NCBI RefSeq assembly: GCF_022637415.1
Contig: NZ_CP093340.1
Location: forward strand, 2,418,001-2,482,000
Source of the DNA: Luteimonas sp. S4-F44
GTDB lineage: Bacteria > Pseudomonadota > Gammaproteobacteria > Xanthomonadales > Xanthomonadaceae
Length of the DNA stretch: 64,000 nucleotides
Direction of reading: 5' to 3'
Part shown: positions 1-10,226 of the stretch, piece after piece
Layout of the letters: the number at the start of each line of letters is the position of its first letter
Numbering within the stretch: the first letter of the stretch is position 1
Program-made: the position numbers and the translations under genes
The notes under the pieces: model-generated
Seen by the model: only the letters and a program-made list of their open reading frames with translations
The model's database searches: none
What the model was told of the DNA's origin: nothing

Positions 1-281
1 TGGAGGCGATCCGCGACGCGCTCGACGCCGGCGGCGAGGCCTCGCGCATCGAGACCGCGATGCTGCACCGCGCCGAGAGCTGGCGCACGCGCCTGCTCGA
101 CGAGGGCGACGCCGCGCTGGCCGAACTGCTGGAGGCCTACCCGCAGGCCGACCGCCAGCGCCTGCGCCAACTGGTGCGCAATGCGCTGGCCGAGCGGGCC
201 AAGCACAAGCCGCCGGCGGCGTTCCGGGAGCTGTTCCGGCTGCTGCGCGACACGGTGGCGCAGAAGACCGAAGCACCGTGA
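1..281 (+). CDS. darP: Ribosome-associated protein DarP/YjgA (DUF615), 3' part
   Basis: Only the last 93 codons are in the window, read from base 3 to a TGA at 279-281; the start lies upstream. The fragment matches the C-terminal half of the YjgA/DUF615 family: a long helical segment with [12 protein letters not shown], then [18 protein letters not shown] and the family ending [14 protein letters not shown]. Family members bind late 50S ribosomal precursors and help large-subunit assembly in the cytoplasm. In many gammaproteobacteria this gene sits beside pmbA/tldE; here it faces tldD convergently across 77 bases, which suggests pmbA is just outside the window. Family assignment rests on the recognisable C-terminal signature only. 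Confidence 0.85.
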   Translation, partial: EAIRDALDAGGEASRIETAMLHRAESWRTRLLDEGDAALAELLEAYPQADRQRLRQLVRNALAERAKHKPPAAFRELFRLLRDTVAQKTEAP

Positions 282-358
282 AGCACTCTCGCTGACCGGC
301 TGCATGCGCTCGACCGTGCTGGTTGGCATCACCAAACCCGCCCCACCCGTTCCCACGC

Positions 359-1822
359 TCAAGCCTGGGTACCGCCCACGGTGAGTCCATCGATCAGCAG
401 CGATGGCTGGCCCACGCCCACCGGGACGCTCTGGCCATCCTTGCCGCAGATGCCCACGCCGTCGTCGAGCGCCATGTCGTGGCCGACCATGCGCACGCGC
501 TGCATCGTCTCGGGCCCATTGCCGATCAAGGTGGCGCCCTTGACCGGCGCGGTGATGCGGCCGTCCTCGATCAGATAGGCCTCGGTCGCCGAGAACACGT
601 ACTTGCCGCTGGTGATGTCGACCTGGCCGCCGCCGAAGTTGACCGCGTACAGCCCTTTTTTCACCGAGCGGATCATGTCCTGCGGGTCGTCGCGGCCGGC
701 GAGCATGTAGGTGTTGGTCATGCGCGGCATCACCCGGTGCGCGAACGACTCGCGGCGGCCGTTGCCGGTCGAGGCGACACCGCTCAGGCGCGCGTTGAGG
801 GTGTCGTGCATGTAACCGGTCAGCACGCCGTCCTCGATCAGCGTGGTGCATCGGGTCGGCGTGCCTTCGTCGTCGACATTCAACGAACCGCGACGACCAG
901 CCAGCGTGCCGTCGTCGACGATCGTCACCCCGGGCGCGGCCACGCGCTGCCCGACACGACCGGCGTAGGTGCTGGTGCCCTTGCGATTGAAGTCGCCTTC
1001 CAGGCCATGGCCGACGGCCTCGTGCAACAGCACGCCGGGCCAGCCGGCGCCGAGCACGACCGGCATCACCCCGGCCTGCGCGTCGACCGCCTCGAGGTTC
1101 ACCAGCGCTTGGCGCAGCGCTTCGCGCGCGAAGTGTTCCGGGCGTCCGTCACCGAGCAGTTCAGCATAGCTGTAGCGCCCGCCGTAGCCGGCATAGCCGG
1201 ACTCGCGGCGCCCGTCCTGCTCGACCAGCACCTGGATGTTGAGCCGGACCAGCGGCCGCACGTCACCGGCGAGCACGCCATCGCTGCGCGCGACCAGGAT
1301 GGTGTCCACGCCGCCCGTCAGACTGACGCTGACCTGCTGCACGCGCGGATCGGCGGCACGCAGGAAGCGGTCGATCCGGCGCAGCGCCTCGACCTTTTCC
1401 GCGCTGCCCAATGCGTCGATCGGGTCGCCGGACGGGTAGAGATCGTGCGCGCGCGCACGCACCAGCGCCTGCGGCGCATGCGCGCGGCCGTCGCGGGCGA
1501 TCGCACGCGCCGAACGCGCCGCGCCGAGCAGCGCCACCGCATCGATGTCATCGGAATACGCCAGGCCGGTCTTCTCGCCGCTGATCGCGCGCACGCCCAC
1601 GCCCTGCTCGATCGCATGCGAGCCGCTCTTGACGATGCCGTCCTCGACCGACCAGCTCTCGCGGCGCGCATGCTGAAAGTACAGGTCGCCGAAGTCGATG
1701 CCCGGGCCGAGCAAGGCGGAAAAGGTGCGGTCGAGGTGCGCGCTGTCGAGGCCGGCGGGCAACAGCAGACGGGACTGCGCGAGCGCCAGCGCGTCGCCGG
1801 TCGAGGGGGAGAGATCGGTCAT
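359..1822 (-). CDS. tldD: Metalloprotease TldD, canonical cytoplasmic copy
   Basis: This 487-residue protein is the catalytic subunit of the TldD/TldE heterodimer, which in E. coli degrades unfolded peptides and matures microcin B17 and the CcdA antitoxin. The zinc motif [11 protein letters not shown] is present (His267, Glu268, His272), and the third ligand is expected to be the Cys in GICGKDGQ (about Cys459), as in E. coli TldD. The start at 1822 ([10 protein letters not shown]) was chosen because upstream residues in the same frame are low-complexity Arg runs overlapping yhdP. It has no signal peptide, unlike the two TldD-like proteins near 60 kb. It is the last gene of the maf-rng-yhdP-tldD run, an order common in gammaproteobacteria. 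Confidence 0.95.
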   Translation of the reverse strand: MTDLSPSTGDALALAQSRLLLPAGLDSAHLDRTFSALLGPGIDFGDLYFQHARRESWSVEDGIVKSGSHAIEQGVGVRAISGEKTGLAYSDDIDAVALLGAARSARAIARDGRAHAPQALVRARAHDLYPSGDPIDALGSAEKVEALRRIDRFLRAADPRVQQVSVSLTGGVDTILVARSDGVLAGDVRPLVRLNIQVLVEQDGRRESGYAGYGGRYSYAELLGDGRPEHFAREALRQALVNLEAVDAQAGVMPVVLGAGWPGVLLHEAVGHGLEGDFNRKGTSTYAGRVGQRVAAPGVTIVDDGTLAGRRGSLNVDDEGTPTRCTTLIEDGVLTGYMHDTLNARLSGVASTGNGRRESFAHRVMPRMTNTYMLAGRDDPQDMIRSVKKGLYAVNFGGGQVDITSGKYVFSATEAYLIEDGRITAPVKGATLIGNGPETMQRVRMVGHDMALDDGVGICGKDGQSVPVGVGQPSLLIDGLTVGGTQA

Positions 1823-1889
1823 CTCTGAAGTGTGGGGCCTGGTGGACGAATGGCAACCCACCGCGCGCTGCGGCGACGTCGGCGATCGG

Positions 1890-4800
1890 CTAAGGGCCGG
1901 TCGACGGCGACGGCGTCGCCTCCGGCGGCGGTGCATCGCGGCGCTCGACGACCTCGACCTTCGGATCCTGCCAGGGGCCGCTGACGTGGTAGTTGCGCGC
2001 GCCCATCTCGGCCAACGGCCGCCGCAGCACTGCATTGGCGACCGCGCCCACCGCCGCGCCCACTGGACCTGCGGTCAGCGCACCGACCGCGGGCAGCAGG
2101 TTGCCGGTCTTGGGCAGCACTTCGATGTTCTGGTCGTGGGTGCGCGCCTGCAGGTCGGCGGTGCCGCGGATGCGGATTTCCGCCGCAGGGCCATCGATCG
2201 TCACGCCATCGCTGCGGGCCAGGCCCTGGCCGAAGCGGATCTCGCCGGCAATCCGGCTGAAGCCGAAGCCGCGGTTGAAGAAATCGCGGAAATCGAGCAT
2301 CAGCCGGCGCGGCAGCTCGGCCACGCTCAGCAGGCCCAGCACACGTCCGGCCCCGGGCTCGACCTCGACCAGTTGGCCGTCCTTGACCGTCACCTGCAGC
2401 GCGCCTTCCAGCGATGCGACCGCGAACGCATTGGGCGCGCCGGGCCAGGCGGCATCGAAGTCCACCCGCCCCTGGCCGCCGACGATACTGCCAGCAAATC
2501 CAAGACCGGATGCCAGCCGACCGAAATCATCGCTCTCCAGATCGGCCTCGAGCGTTGTCCGCGCACCGGTGCCGCGTCCAGTCCAGTGGCCGCGCAGTTC
2601 GATCCGGTGCTGGGGCGACTGCACGCGTAAGTGATCGAGCGCGACACCACCGGGCACAGGCACCAGGCTGCCGTCGGCGGTGCCGAGTTGGAGAGTGCCG
2701 ACGCGCAGGTCCTCGACCGCCAGCCGGATCGGCCGCAGCGTCGCCGGATCGATCGTGTCGGCATCGTCGCGGGGCGCTGGCGGCAGCGGTGGCGGTGGCG
2801 GTGGCCCTGCCGACGATGCCTCGCCCGGCGCCTGCGGCTGCATCGGCCAATGCAGCCGCTGCAGCGTCGCGACCACCGGCGCACCGTCGGCGTCGGGCAC
2901 ACGCACGCCTCCCGCGAGCGCCGCACCATCGAAACGCAGGTTGGTGCCGGCGCCCTGCCGGACCGCGGTGATCCGGGTCTGGCCGAAGCCGGCGCCGGGC
3001 AGGCGCAGGTCGAGCGCTGTCAGGTCGATGCCGACCAGGCGCGGCGCATCCTCACCGTCGTCGTCGCTGGCCGCCAAGCCGAGCCAGTCAACGAGTTCGA
3101 TCACCGGGGTTCGCCCGCCGATCGCGATGCCCGACGCCGGCGGCGCCTCGGCGACACGTGCGCTGCCGAACATCAGACGCACGCCGGTCCCGGCATCGCG
3201 CGCACGCGCACGCACCGCGAGCCGATCGCCGAATCCAACCGCGATGTCGCCAGCATCGAACGGCAGCGGCGTTTCGATCGTCGTGCGCAGCGCTTCGCCG
3301 GCCGGTTTGGCCAGCGGCGCTGGCAGCCGCAACGCGGTGCCGACCAGATCCGAGCGCAGCAGCAGGCGCGCCGGCGCCTGGCCCGGCGCGGGCGCGCGCG
3401 CCACCGAGACCTGCACCTGCCAGGGCGCCGCGCCGTCGACATGCGGGCGCAGCCAGTTCAGATCGGGCGCGCGGGCGAGCAGATCGCCGGCGGCGAGCGT
3501 GGTGTCGAGCTCGGCTTCGAACGCCTGGGCGCGATCGCGCACATGCCCCTCGCCCGCGCGCAGCGCCAGCGTGCCGACGCGCCCCTCGGTGCGAGCCGCC
3601 AGGCGCTCACCGGAAAACCCGTTCTGGTCGAACCGCGCGCTGCCGCGCACGCCGGCGAAGTCGAGCGAAAAACGGCGTTCGCGCGCCGACACGCCGTCCA
3701 GCGCGACGCTGCCGTCGAGCCGCACTGGCGCGCCGTGCGGCACCGCCAGCGTCAGTGCGACGCGCGCCGGACCGGACACCTCGAGGTTGTCGAGCGTCTC
3801 GGCATGCTCGGCGTGGAACGGGCTTTGCTGCATCAGCGTCAGCAACGCGCCGGCATCGGCCTGCGTGGTGGCGCGGACGTCGACCGGACTGTGCGAATAG
3901 TGCCGCATGCCGGCCTCGATCGTGCGCACCGGCACCCCGGCCAGTTCGCCCTGCGCGTCCTCGACCGAGAAGCCATCGTTGACGAAACGCACCCGCCCGC
4001 GCATCCGCTCCAGCGCCGGCCAGTCGTCCTGAAAGCGGATCGTCGCATCCTCGATCCGCGCCCGCGCGTCGAACACGCCCCGTCGATCATGTCCGTCGGC
4101 GCTGCTGAAAGGCCAGTCGCCCAGTTCGCCGGAGACGATCGCACGGCCGTCGCGGACGGTGCCGGCGACCAGCGCCATATTCAGCCACTCCATCGCGGCT
4201 GCCGGCATTTCATGGCGCACCCAGAATTTCTTGGCGATCGGCACCTGCGCCGGGTCGACCACCGCCGCTAGGTCGATACGCGGGCGGGCGCCATTGCCGT
4301 GGAACGCCAGGCCACCGCGCACGTCCGCGGCGTAGCCATCGCCTTCGATCCGCAGCGCCGGTGTCTCGACACGCCAGTCGCCATCCTCGCGCCAAGCGGC
4401 GATCTCGCCCTCGAGCCGCAGCGGATGCGGCACGCCGAAGCCCTTGGGCCAATCGAACACCGGACGGGCCTTTGGATCAGGACGGAAGACCAGGCCATCG
4501 GCATCGCCGGCCAGGGTGCCGGTCAGCCCATGCAGCCCCGGCGTCGTTCCGACCGGCGCGAATCCCAGATTCTCGATGCGCGCGGCGACACGGGCCGGTC
4601 CGCCGGGCAACGCGGCGACCTCGACATCGGCCAGCACCGCCTGGGGCGCTGCGGTCTGCAGCCAGTCGCGCAGCGACGGCGACAGGCCATCGCCGAGCGC
4701 GGCCAGCGCCAGCAGCGGTGCGACCTCGACGCGTGCGGCGCGCATGGCGTAACGCGAGCCGCCGGCCAGCACCAGCCCGTCGAGCGTCTGCTCGCGACCG

Positions 4801-5765
4801 TGCTGAACCATGCGCAGCGTCGGCGCGTCGAGTCGCCAGTCCGCGCCCTCGTGCTCCCAGCGCAGTTGTGCGCGCACGCCGTCGAATGCCACCGCGCCTT
4901 GGGCGGCGCTCCGCTGCCCGCTCGGCACGGCGCGTCGCAGCGACAGCGTGTCGAGCGCGATGTCGGCCGTGGCCGCGACCACCCGGCGATCACGCAGTTC
5001 CAGCCACGCCGCGACCCGGCCGTGACCTTCGCCGATCGCCGCACCGCTGGGCGCCAGCAACGGCGACCAGACCTGAAGGTCGTTGCGCGGCATCGCGACG
5101 TAGGCGCGGCCGGTGAGGTCGTCGCGCAATAAATCGACCCGCAGATCCAGCGGCGCCCCGTCGACCTCGACCCAGGCCTTGGCCGCGGCACGCACCCGGC
5201 GCCGGTCGACCTGCATCCGCAGATCCACCCGCGGCAGTGTGTGCCGCAGCGACAGCGAGGGCGCATCGATCGTGAGTCGGGCGCCGATCACCTGCAGCTC
5301 GCCCAGGCCTTCGAGCGCGCCCAGCGGATCTTCGTTAGGCGTCGCGCTGCCCGGCAGACCGCGGACATGCCAGCCGCCGTCGTCGTCGCGCTCAAGGGTC
5401 AGCGCCAGCCCCTGAATCCGCAGCTCGGTCAGCGAGCGGCCCGGCAGCAGGCCCGAATACGGCGCGACCTGGATCTCGGCGCTGTCGATCGGCACTGCGG
5501 TCGCCGGCTCGCCGATGCGCAGCCCGGTCACCCGCAGCAGCGGCCCGCGCCGGCTCCACTCGGTACGCAGGGTCTCGAAGGCGACCGGCCGGCCGGCGCG
5601 CTCGCTGAGCCAGCGCTCGACGCTGCGCGGATTGCGCTCGGCCCACGGCAACGCCAACTGCGCCAGCGCCACGGCGCCGATCGCGATCAGCACCACCGAC
5701 AACGCCGCCACGTACAACGCGCCCAGATGCGCGCGTCGCAGGCGCTTCGCCCACGCCGCGGTCAT
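1890..5765 (-). CDS. yhdP: YhdP family AsmA-like envelope protein
   Basis: A 1291-residue protein with one N-terminal transmembrane segment (about residues 18-39, [20 protein letters not shown]) and a very long periplasmic part rich in beta repeats, the layout of YhdP/DUF3971. YhdP is one of the AsmA-like bridge proteins thought to carry phospholipids from the inner to the outer membrane. A C-terminal AsmA-like block ([20 protein letters not shown]) is recognisable. A proline run ([15 protein letters not shown]) breaks the repeats in the last third. It starts 9 bases after the rng stop, so it is probably co-transcribed with rng. Length is typical (E. coli about 1266). Confidence 0.9.
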   Translation of the reverse strand: MTAAWAKRLRRAHLGALYVAALSVVLIAIGAVALAQLALPWAERNPRSVERWLSERAGRPVAFETLRTEWSRRGPLLRVTGLRIGEPATAVPIDSAEIQVAPYSGLLPGRSLTELRIQGLALTLERDDDGGWHVRGLPGSATPNEDPLGALEGLGELQVIGARLTIDAPSLSLRHTLPRVDLRMQVDRRRVRAAAKAWVEVDGAPLDLRVDLLRDDLTGRAYVAMPRNDLQVWSPLLAPSGAAIGEGHGRVAAWLELRDRRVVAATADIALDTLSLRRAVPSGQRSAAQGAVAFDGVRAQLRWEHEGADWRLDAPTLRMVQHGREQTLDGLVLAGGSRYAMRAARVEVAPLLALAALGDGLSPSLRDWLQTAAPQAVLADVEVAALPGGPARVAARIENLGFAPVGTTPGLHGLTGTLAGDADGLVFRPDPKARPVFDWPKGFGVPHPLRLEGEIAAWREDGDWRVETPALRIEGDGYAADVRGGLAFHGNGARPRIDLAAVVDPAQVPIAKKFWVRHEMPAAAMEWLNMALVAGTVRDGRAIVSGELGDWPFSSADGHDRRGVFDARARIEDATIRFQDDWPALERMRGRVRFVNDGFSVEDAQGELAGVPVRTIEAGMRHYSHSPVDVRATTQADAGALLTLMQQSPFHAEHAETLDNLEVSGPARVALTLAVPHGAPVRLDGSVALDGVSARERRFSLDFAGVRGSARFDQNGFSGERLAARTEGRVGTLALRAGEGHVRDRAQAFEAELDTTLAAGDLLARAPDLNWLRPHVDGAAPWQVQVSVARAPAPGQAPARLLLRSDLVGTALRLPAPLAKPAGEALRTTIETPLPFDAGDIAVGFGDRLAVRARARDAGTGVRLMFGSARVAEAPPASGIAIGGRTPVIELVDWLGLAASDDDGEDAPRLVGIDLTALDLRLPGAGFGQTRITAVRQGAGTNLRFDGAALAGGVRVPDADGAPVVATLQRLHWPMQPQAPGEASSAGPPPPPPLPPAPRDDADTIDPATLRPIRLAVEDLRVGTLQLGTADGSLVPVPGGVALDHLRVQSPQHRIELRGHWTGRGTGARTTLEADLESDDFGRLASGLGFAGSIVGGQGRVDFDAAWPGAPNAFAVASLEGALQVTVKDGQLVEVEPGAGRVLGLLSVAELPRRLMLDFRDFFNRGFGFSRIAGEIRFGQGLARSDGVTIDGPAAEIRIRGTADLQARTHDQNIEVLPKTGNLLPAVGALTAGPVGAAVGAVANAVLRRPLAEMGARNYHVSGPWQDPKVEVVERRDAPPPEATPSPSTGP

Positions 5766-5774
5766 CGTCGTGCC

Positions 5775-7289
5775 CTAGAGCAGCACAACGTCGAACTGCT
5801 CCTGCAGGTACTGGTCGTCGGACTGGAACCGGATCGACTTGCCGAGGAACTCTTCGAGCTCGACCACCGCAGCAGACTCTTCGTCGGTGATCGCCATCAC
5901 GACCTTGGGCGAGGCGATCACCAACAGCCGGTCGGCATCGAACTGGCGCACCGCGCGCACGATCTCGCGGAAGATCTCGTAGGTCACCGTCTCGACGGTC
6001 TTGACGATGCCGCGGCCGCCGCAGGCGCCGCACGACTCGCCGAGCTGGCGCTGCAGGCTCTCGACGGTGCGCTTGCGGGTCATCTCGACCAGGCCCAGCG
6101 GTGAGAAGTCGTAGACGGTGGTCTTGGCATGGTCGCGCGCGAGCGATTTTTCGAGCGTGCGCAGCACTTGGCGGCGGTGCTCGGGGTCGGCCATGTCGAT
6201 GAAGTCGATAATGATGATGCCGCCCAGGTTACGCAGCCGCAGTTGCCGGGCGACCGCCTGCGCGGCCTCCAGGTTGGTGCGGAACACCGTCTCCTCGAGG
6301 TTGCGCTGGCCCAGGAACGAGCCGGTGTTGACGTCGACGGTGGTCATCGCCTCGGTCTGGTCGATCACCAGCGTGCCGCCGGACTTGAGCGGGACCTCCT
6401 TGTTGAGCGCCCGCTGGATCTCGTCCTCGACCCCGTACAGGTCGAAGATCGGTCGCGACCCGGCATAGCATTCGATCCGGTCCACCAGCCGCGCCTGCTC
6501 GGCCGGTCCGGGCGCCGGCAGGTACTGCGCGGCGAACACGCACAGCTTTTCGTAGGTGTCGCGTGAGTCGACCTTGACCTTGTCGACATCGCGGCGCATC
6601 AGGTCGCGCACCGCGCGCATCGGCAGGGTCAGGTCCTCGTAGACCCGGCTGCCGACCTTCGCCTCGCCGACCGTGCGCTCGATCAGCGCCCAGGCCCGCT
6701 GCAGATAGGCGATGTCCTCGGCCAGCGCTTCCGCACTCTGGCCTTCGGCATTGGTGCGCACGATGTAGCCGTGGCCGCCGGTGGCGGCGGCCAGCTCGGA
6801 CACCAGCGTCTTGAGCCGCACCCGCTCGGCCTCGTCCTCGATCCGCGCCGACACGCCCACCGCGCGCGACTGCGGCAGCAGCACGAGGTAGCGCGAGGGA
6901 ATGCTGATCTGGGTCGTCAGCCGTGCGCCCTTGCTGCCGATCGGGTCCTTGACCACCTGGACGACGATTTCCTGCCCGTCGCGCAGCAGCTCGTTGACCG
7001 GCAGCGTCGGCCCGGACGGCGGGAACAGGCTCTCGCCGTCGCCATCGCCGTTGGCCTGCGGCGCGCGCATCACGTCGTTGGCGTGCAGGAAGGCCGCGCG
7101 CTCCAGGCCGATGTCGACGAACGCCGCCTGCATGCCCGGCATCACCCGCTGCACCCGGCCCTTGTAGATGTTGCCGACCACCCCACGCCGCCAGCCGCGC
7201 TCGATGTGCAGCTCCTGCAGCATGCCGTTCTCGACCACGGCCACGCGCGTCTCGCGCGGGGTGACGTTGATGAGGATCTCTTCCGACAT
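5775..7289 (-). CDS. rng: Ribonuclease G
   Basis: A 504-residue RNase E/G-family endonuclease that matures the 5' end of 16S rRNA and degrades selected mRNAs. The N terminus (MSEEILINVTPRETRVAVVE) and S1 domain (about residues 37-120) are typical of RNase G rather than RNase E, and the long C-terminal degradosome scaffold of RNase E is absent. Catalytic carboxylates sit in TTVDVNTG and IIIIDFIDMAD, and the zinc-link CGACGGRG follows. A short acidic/glycine insertion (QANGDGDGESLFPPSG) lies within the S1 region. maf starts 6 bases upstream and yhdP follows 9 bases downstream. Confidence 0.96.
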   Translation of the reverse strand: MSEEILINVTPRETRVAVVENGMLQELHIERGWRRGVVGNIYKGRVQRVMPGMQAAFVDIGLERAAFLHANDVMRAPQANGDGDGESLFPPSGPTLPVNELLRDGQEIVVQVVKDPIGSKGARLTTQISIPSRYLVLLPQSRAVGVSARIEDEAERVRLKTLVSELAAATGGHGYIVRTNAEGQSAEALAEDIAYLQRAWALIERTVGEAKVGSRVYEDLTLPMRAVRDLMRRDVDKVKVDSRDTYEKLCVFAAQYLPAPGPAEQARLVDRIECYAGSRPIFDLYGVEDEIQRALNKEVPLKSGGTLVIDQTEAMTTVDVNTGSFLGQRNLEETVFRTNLEAAQAVARQLRLRNLGGIIIIDFIDMADPEHRRQVLRTLEKSLARDHAKTTVYDFSPLGLVEMTRKRTVESLQRQLGESCGACGGRGIVKTVETVTYEIFREIVRAVRQFDADRLLVIASPKVVMAITDEESAAVVELEEFLGKSIRFQSDDQYLQEQFDVVLL

Positions 7290-7295
7290 GCGGGC

Positions 7296-7895
7296 TCAGG
7301 CCTCCTGCGCGTCGGCGACGAACGGCCGCGGCGCCAACCCGAAATCGCGCAGCAGCGCACCGGTCTGCTGCAGCGGCAGGCCGACCACGCCCGAATAGCT
7401 GCCGGACAGGTGCGCGACGAACAGCGCCGCACCGCCCTGAATCGCGTAGCCGCCGGCCTTGCCGCGCGGCTCGCCGGTGGCGACATAGGCCGCGATGGTC
7501 GCCTCGTCGAGCGGCGCGAAGGTGACATCGGTGATCACCATCGTCTGGGCCTGTCGATCGGCGCCGACCAGCGCCACCGACGAGATCACCTGGTGCGTCC
7601 GCCCCGAGAGCTTGCGCAGCATCGAGGCAGCTTCGGCATCATCGCGCGGCTTGCCGAAGACGTCGCCATTGAGAACAACCTCGGTGTCGGCGCCGAGCAC
7701 GACCGCGCCGGGCTCGGCTGCCAACGTGCGCAGCCCTGCACCGGCCTTGTCGCGTGCGACACGACGCACGTACTCGTCCGGGCCCTCGCCCGGATCACGG
7801 CACTCGACGACATCGACGTCAATGACCCCGAACGGGAGTCCGAACTGGGCCAGCAAGGCGCGGCGGCGAGGGGATTGCGAGGCGAGATACAGCAT
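7296..7895 (-). CDS. maf: Maf-like nucleoside-triphosphate pyrophosphatase (YhdE type)
   Basis: A 199-residue Maf/HAM1-fold protein. YhdE-type members hydrolyse dTTP, UTP and modified relatives to the monophosphate, limiting misincorporation. The start at 7895 gives MLYLASQSPRRRALLAQFG, the canonical N-terminal phosphate-binding motif (SxSPRR); 23 extra in-frame codons upstream lack conservation. GADTEVVLNGDVFGKP carries the catalytic Asp, and AGGYAIQGGA is the family's later motif. It heads the maf-rng-yhdP-tldD run, and the next gene upstream is divergent. Confidence 0.94.
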   Translation of the reverse strand: MLYLASQSPRRRALLAQFGLPFGVIDVDVVECRDPGEGPDEYVRRVARDKAGAGLRTLAAEPGAVVLGADTEVVLNGDVFGKPRDDAEAASMLRKLSGRTHQVISSVALVGADRQAQTMVITDVTFAPLDEATIAAYVATGEPRGKAGGYAIQGGAALFVAHLSGSYSGVVGLPLQQTGALLRDFGLAPRPFVADAQEA

Positions 7896-8017
7896 CCGGC
7901 AAGGATACCGCGCAGCGGCCGCGCAGCCGTCGACACCACGGGGATCAACCCCGTTCCGGCTCACGACCCGTTCACTGCCCCGTGACGACCCTTGTTCCGT
8001 CGTCCTTGGAGACCACC

Positions 8018-8746
8018 ATGCGCCCCAATCCGCTTCGCCCCTTGCTGCTTGCCTGCAGCCTTGCCCTTGGGACCGTTTCGATGACTGCCACCGCCCAGGA
8101 CCCTCAGGTCGCCACCCCCGCCGACGGCACCATGCTGTCGATCTCGGCCAGGGCCGAGGCCAGCCGCGTGCCCGACATCGCGACCCTGTCGACCGGCGTG
8201 GTCACGCAGGCCGTCGACGCCAACGGCGCCATGCGCGCCAACGCCGAACAGATGACCCGGCTCACCGCTGCAATCAAGGCCGCCGGCATCGCCGAGCGCG
8301 ACGTGCAGACTTCGGGCATCAACCTGAGCCCGCAGTATCACTACGCCGACAACCAGCCGCCGACGATCACTGGCTACCAAGCCAGCAACACGGTCAATCT
8401 GAAGGTCCGCGACCTGCGCCGGCTCGGCTCGGTACTCGATGCCCTGGTCGCCAGTGGCGCCAACCAGATCAACGGGCCGACGTTCGAGATCGACAATGCC
8501 GAAGCGGTGGAGGACGAAGCCCGCGCCGCAGCGCTGAAGCTGGCGCAGCAGCGTGCCGAGCTCTACGCCAATTCGCTCGGCATGCGCGTGCGGCGGATCG
8601 TCAGCATCAGCGAGGGCGGCGGCTTCGCCCCGCCCCGTCCGGCGATGGCAATGCGCATGGTGGCGCAGGACGCCTCCACCCCGATCGCGCCGGGCGAAAG
8701 CTCGCTCAGTGCGAACCTCAATGTCGTGTTCGAACTGGGCCGCTGA
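8018..8746 (+). CDS. Exported SIMPL-domain protein (DUF541)
   Basis: A 242-residue secreted protein: a Sec signal (LLLACSLALGTVSMTATAQD) precedes one SIMPL/DUF541 domain of the kind found in E. coli YggE and BP26 antigen. The family is periplasmic, and YggE has been linked to reduced oxidative stress, but the molecular activity is unknown. The domain is recognisable from ISARAEASRVPDIATLSTGV, the central AIKAAGIAERDVQTSGINLS and TGYQASNTVNLKVRDL. The start at 8018 follows a TTGGAG ribosome site 7 bases away; a start 36 bases upstream lacks one. A 57-codon ORF begins one base after its stop. Confidence 0.9.
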   Translation: MRPNPLRPLLLACSLALGTVSMTATAQDPQVATPADGTMLSISARAEASRVPDIATLSTGVVTQAVDANGAMRANAEQMTRLTAAIKAAGIAERDVQTSGINLSPQYHYADNQPPTITGYQASNTVNLKVRDLRRLGSVLDALVASGANQINGPTFEIDNAEAVEDEARAAALKLAQQRAELYANSLGMRVRRIVSISEGGGFAPPRPAMAMRMVAQDASTPIAPGESSLSANLNVVFELGR

Positions 8747-8747
8747 C

Positions 8748-8921
8748 ATGAGCCGCAAGGACACGCCGCCCGTCGCCCCGCCCAAGCCGGGCCAGACGCC
8801 GGGCTACTCGGAGAATCACCCGCGCGACCACGAGGAGGCGCGCCAGCCCGACCCAAAGCGCAAGCGCAATCCGGACGAAGGCGGTCTGGACCGCGAACCG
8901 GAAAGCATGCCCGGCGAATGA
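8748..8921 (+). CDS. Small charged hypothetical protein, 57 aa
   Basis: The ATG begins one base after the TGA of the SIMPL gene, so translation is probably coupled. The product is short, proline-rich and highly charged (PPVAPPKPGQTPGYSENHP, then KRKRNPDEGGLDREPESMPGE), with no hydrophobic segment or cysteine. It looks intrinsically disordered. No family is recognised. Support comes from its position and from normal third-position GC bias; it could still be a chance ORF. Confidence 0.5.
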   Translation: MSRKDTPPVAPPKPGQTPGYSENHPRDHEEARQPDPKRKRNPDEGGLDREPESMPGE

Positions 8922-9120
8922 CGCGCCAGGCGGTCCGGTCGCGCACCGCGCGGCCGGACCGTCTGTCCGTCGGTAACGACCACCCGTCGCGGGCCGCTTG
9001 CCTCGCCGCAGCATCGGTGCCCAGTTTGCAGGCAGACACGGCGACCGTGCCCGGCGCTGCCGGGGCCCGGGTCGCCACGCTTCCGCTGGCCGCCCGGCCG
9101 GCACGATAAGGAGGTGGCGC

Positions 9121-9807
9121 ATGGTGCTGCAGCAGACCGCTCCCCGTATGCGGGGCTTCGCGAACCCGGACCGCCGTCCGGACCCGGTCCGGATCGTCGG
9201 CATCGCCGGCACCCTCGCCTTCAATGCCGTGGTGTTGTCGGTCCTGCTGGTGCCCGCAGGCGGCAGCGACCGGCTCTCCCTGCCCGATGCCTCGCCGCAG
9301 CTCGAGTTTCGGTGGCTGACGCCGCCACCGCCGGTGCCGCCGCGGCCGCCAGAGATCGGCGAGATCGTCGCACCGCGATCGCTGCCACAGGCCGTCGCCA
9401 CACCCACACCGGTCGCGCCCACGATCGACAGCGCGGCCGTCGCCGTCCCCACACCCGGCCCGGTCACGGCGCCCGCATTCGGTGACGAGGTCGCGGTGGC
9501 GCCCCCCGCACTGACGGCCCCCATGAGCGGCGCGCAGCTGCAATACGCCGCCGCACCGCCGCCGCCCTATCCGCGCGCCTCGCTGCGCGCCGGCCATACC
9601 GGCGTGGTGCAGCTCGAGGTGCATGTGGGCATCGATGGACGGCCGCTGTCGGTGCGGGTGCACCGCAGCAGCGGGTACCGCGACCTCGACCAGGCCGCGC
9701 TGCGACAAGTGCAACGGCACTGGACGTTCCAGCCGGCCATGCGCGACGGTCGGCCGATCGAGGCGATCGGCGTGGTCCCGATCGCCTTCGATCTCGACCG
9801 CGGCTGA
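9121..9807 (+). CDS. tonB: Energy transducer TonB
   Basis: A 228-residue TonB-family protein that couples the inner-membrane proton motive force to TonB-dependent receptors. One transmembrane segment (about residues 24-43, IVGIAGTLAFNAVVLSVLLV) is followed by a Pro-rich periplasmic spacer (PPPPVPPRPPEIGEIV and Pro/Thr/Ala repeats). A classic TonB C-terminal domain ends it (PPPPYPRASLRAGHTGVVQL, then VHRSSGYRDLDQAALR). The start at 9121 is set by an AAGGAGG site 3 bases upstream of a short spacer; an in-frame ATG at 8998 adds only Arg-rich nonsense. ExbB/ExbD genes are not adjacent. The membrane His that E. coli TonB uses (His20) appears to be Asn here. Confidence 0.92.
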   Translation: MVLQQTAPRMRGFANPDRRPDPVRIVGIAGTLAFNAVVLSVLLVPAGGSDRLSLPDASPQLEFRWLTPPPPVPPRPPEIGEIVAPRSLPQAVATPTPVAPTIDSAAVAVPTPGPVTAPAFGDEVAVAPPALTAPMSGAQLQYAAAPPPPYPRASLRAGHTGVVQLEVHVGIDGRPLSVRVHRSSGYRDLDQAALRQVQRHWTFQPAMRDGRPIEAIGVVPIAFDLDRG

Positions 9808-9816
9808 GCGCTGCAG

Positions 9817-9845
9817 CCGGCGCACCGGCACGTCCGGTGCGCCGG
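9817..9845 (+). terminator. 12-bp perfect hairpin after tonB
   Basis: CCGGCGCACCGG (9817-9828), a 5-base loop CACGT and CCGGTGCGCCGG (9834-9845) form a perfect 12-bp stem starting 10 bases after the tonB stop. There is no T run on the plus strand, only AAAAC, so efficiency as an intrinsic terminator is uncertain. It may instead protect the tonB mRNA 3' end. Confidence 0.55.
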
Positions 9846-10093
9846 AAAACGCGGAACACCCGCGCGGCATGGCGCGACCGTGCAGACGTGGCCGCGCGTA
9901 TCGACGGGCACCCCACGGTGTGCGTCGGCGTTCGCCTGCGAAACGATGCGATGCGCAGACCCGCAATTGCAGCGACGTCGCGCGCGGGACGTCCTGCCCG
10001 TTTACGTGTCATCGCGCCGGCCTGTCGACGATGCTGTCCGTAGCGCGCCGGACTCGAAGTAGGAACTTTGCGACGAGCGAAACAATAGGCAAC

Positions 10094-10121
10094 AAAAAAG
10101 CCGACGATCTCGCGTCGGCTT
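10094..10121 (-). terminator. Intrinsic terminator of the tRNA operon
   Basis: On the minus strand AAGCCGACG, loop CGAGAT and CGTCGGCTT form a 9-bp stem immediately followed by a run of six T (complement of 10094-10099). It lies 12 bases past the CCA end of tRNA-Arg. This is a textbook Rho-independent terminator in the right orientation. Confidence 0.9.
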
Positions 10122-10133
10122 CTCTGTTTGTTC

Positions 10134-10210
10134 TGGCGCGCCCGGAAGGATTCGAACCTCCGACCCCCAAGTTCGTAGCCTGGTGCTCTATCCAACTGAG
10201 CTACGGGCGC
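10134..10210 (-). tRNA. tRNA-Arg (ACG)
   Basis: This 77-base gene has a complete cloverleaf. The acceptor stem GCGCCCG/CGGGCGC closes it, followed by discriminator G and an encoded CCA (complement of TGG at 10134-10136). The D arm reads AGCTCAGTTGGATAGAGC. The anticodon stem-loop CCAGG-CTACGAA-CTTGG has anticodon ACG, whose A34 is normally edited to inosine to read CGU/CGC/CGA. The T arm contains GGTTCGAATCC. It follows tRNA-Ser in the same direction, as in many gammaproteobacteria (alaS-csrA-serV-argV order). Confidence 0.98.
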
Positions 10211-10226
10211 CTTGAACAGGAGCGGA

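Larger units (their letters stand above)
9808..10133. other. Gene-free stretch between tonB and tRNA-Arg
   Basis: These 326 bases hold no credible gene. The stretch begins with a strong hairpin just after tonB (9817-9845) and ends with the tRNA operon's terminator (10094-10121). Between them I see only GC-rich sequence without repeats or promoter-like elements. Confidence 0.7.

Noticed and set aside
323..1828. 501-codon plus-strand frame after darP
   Set aside because: It is antisense to canonical tldD and has no recognisable content.
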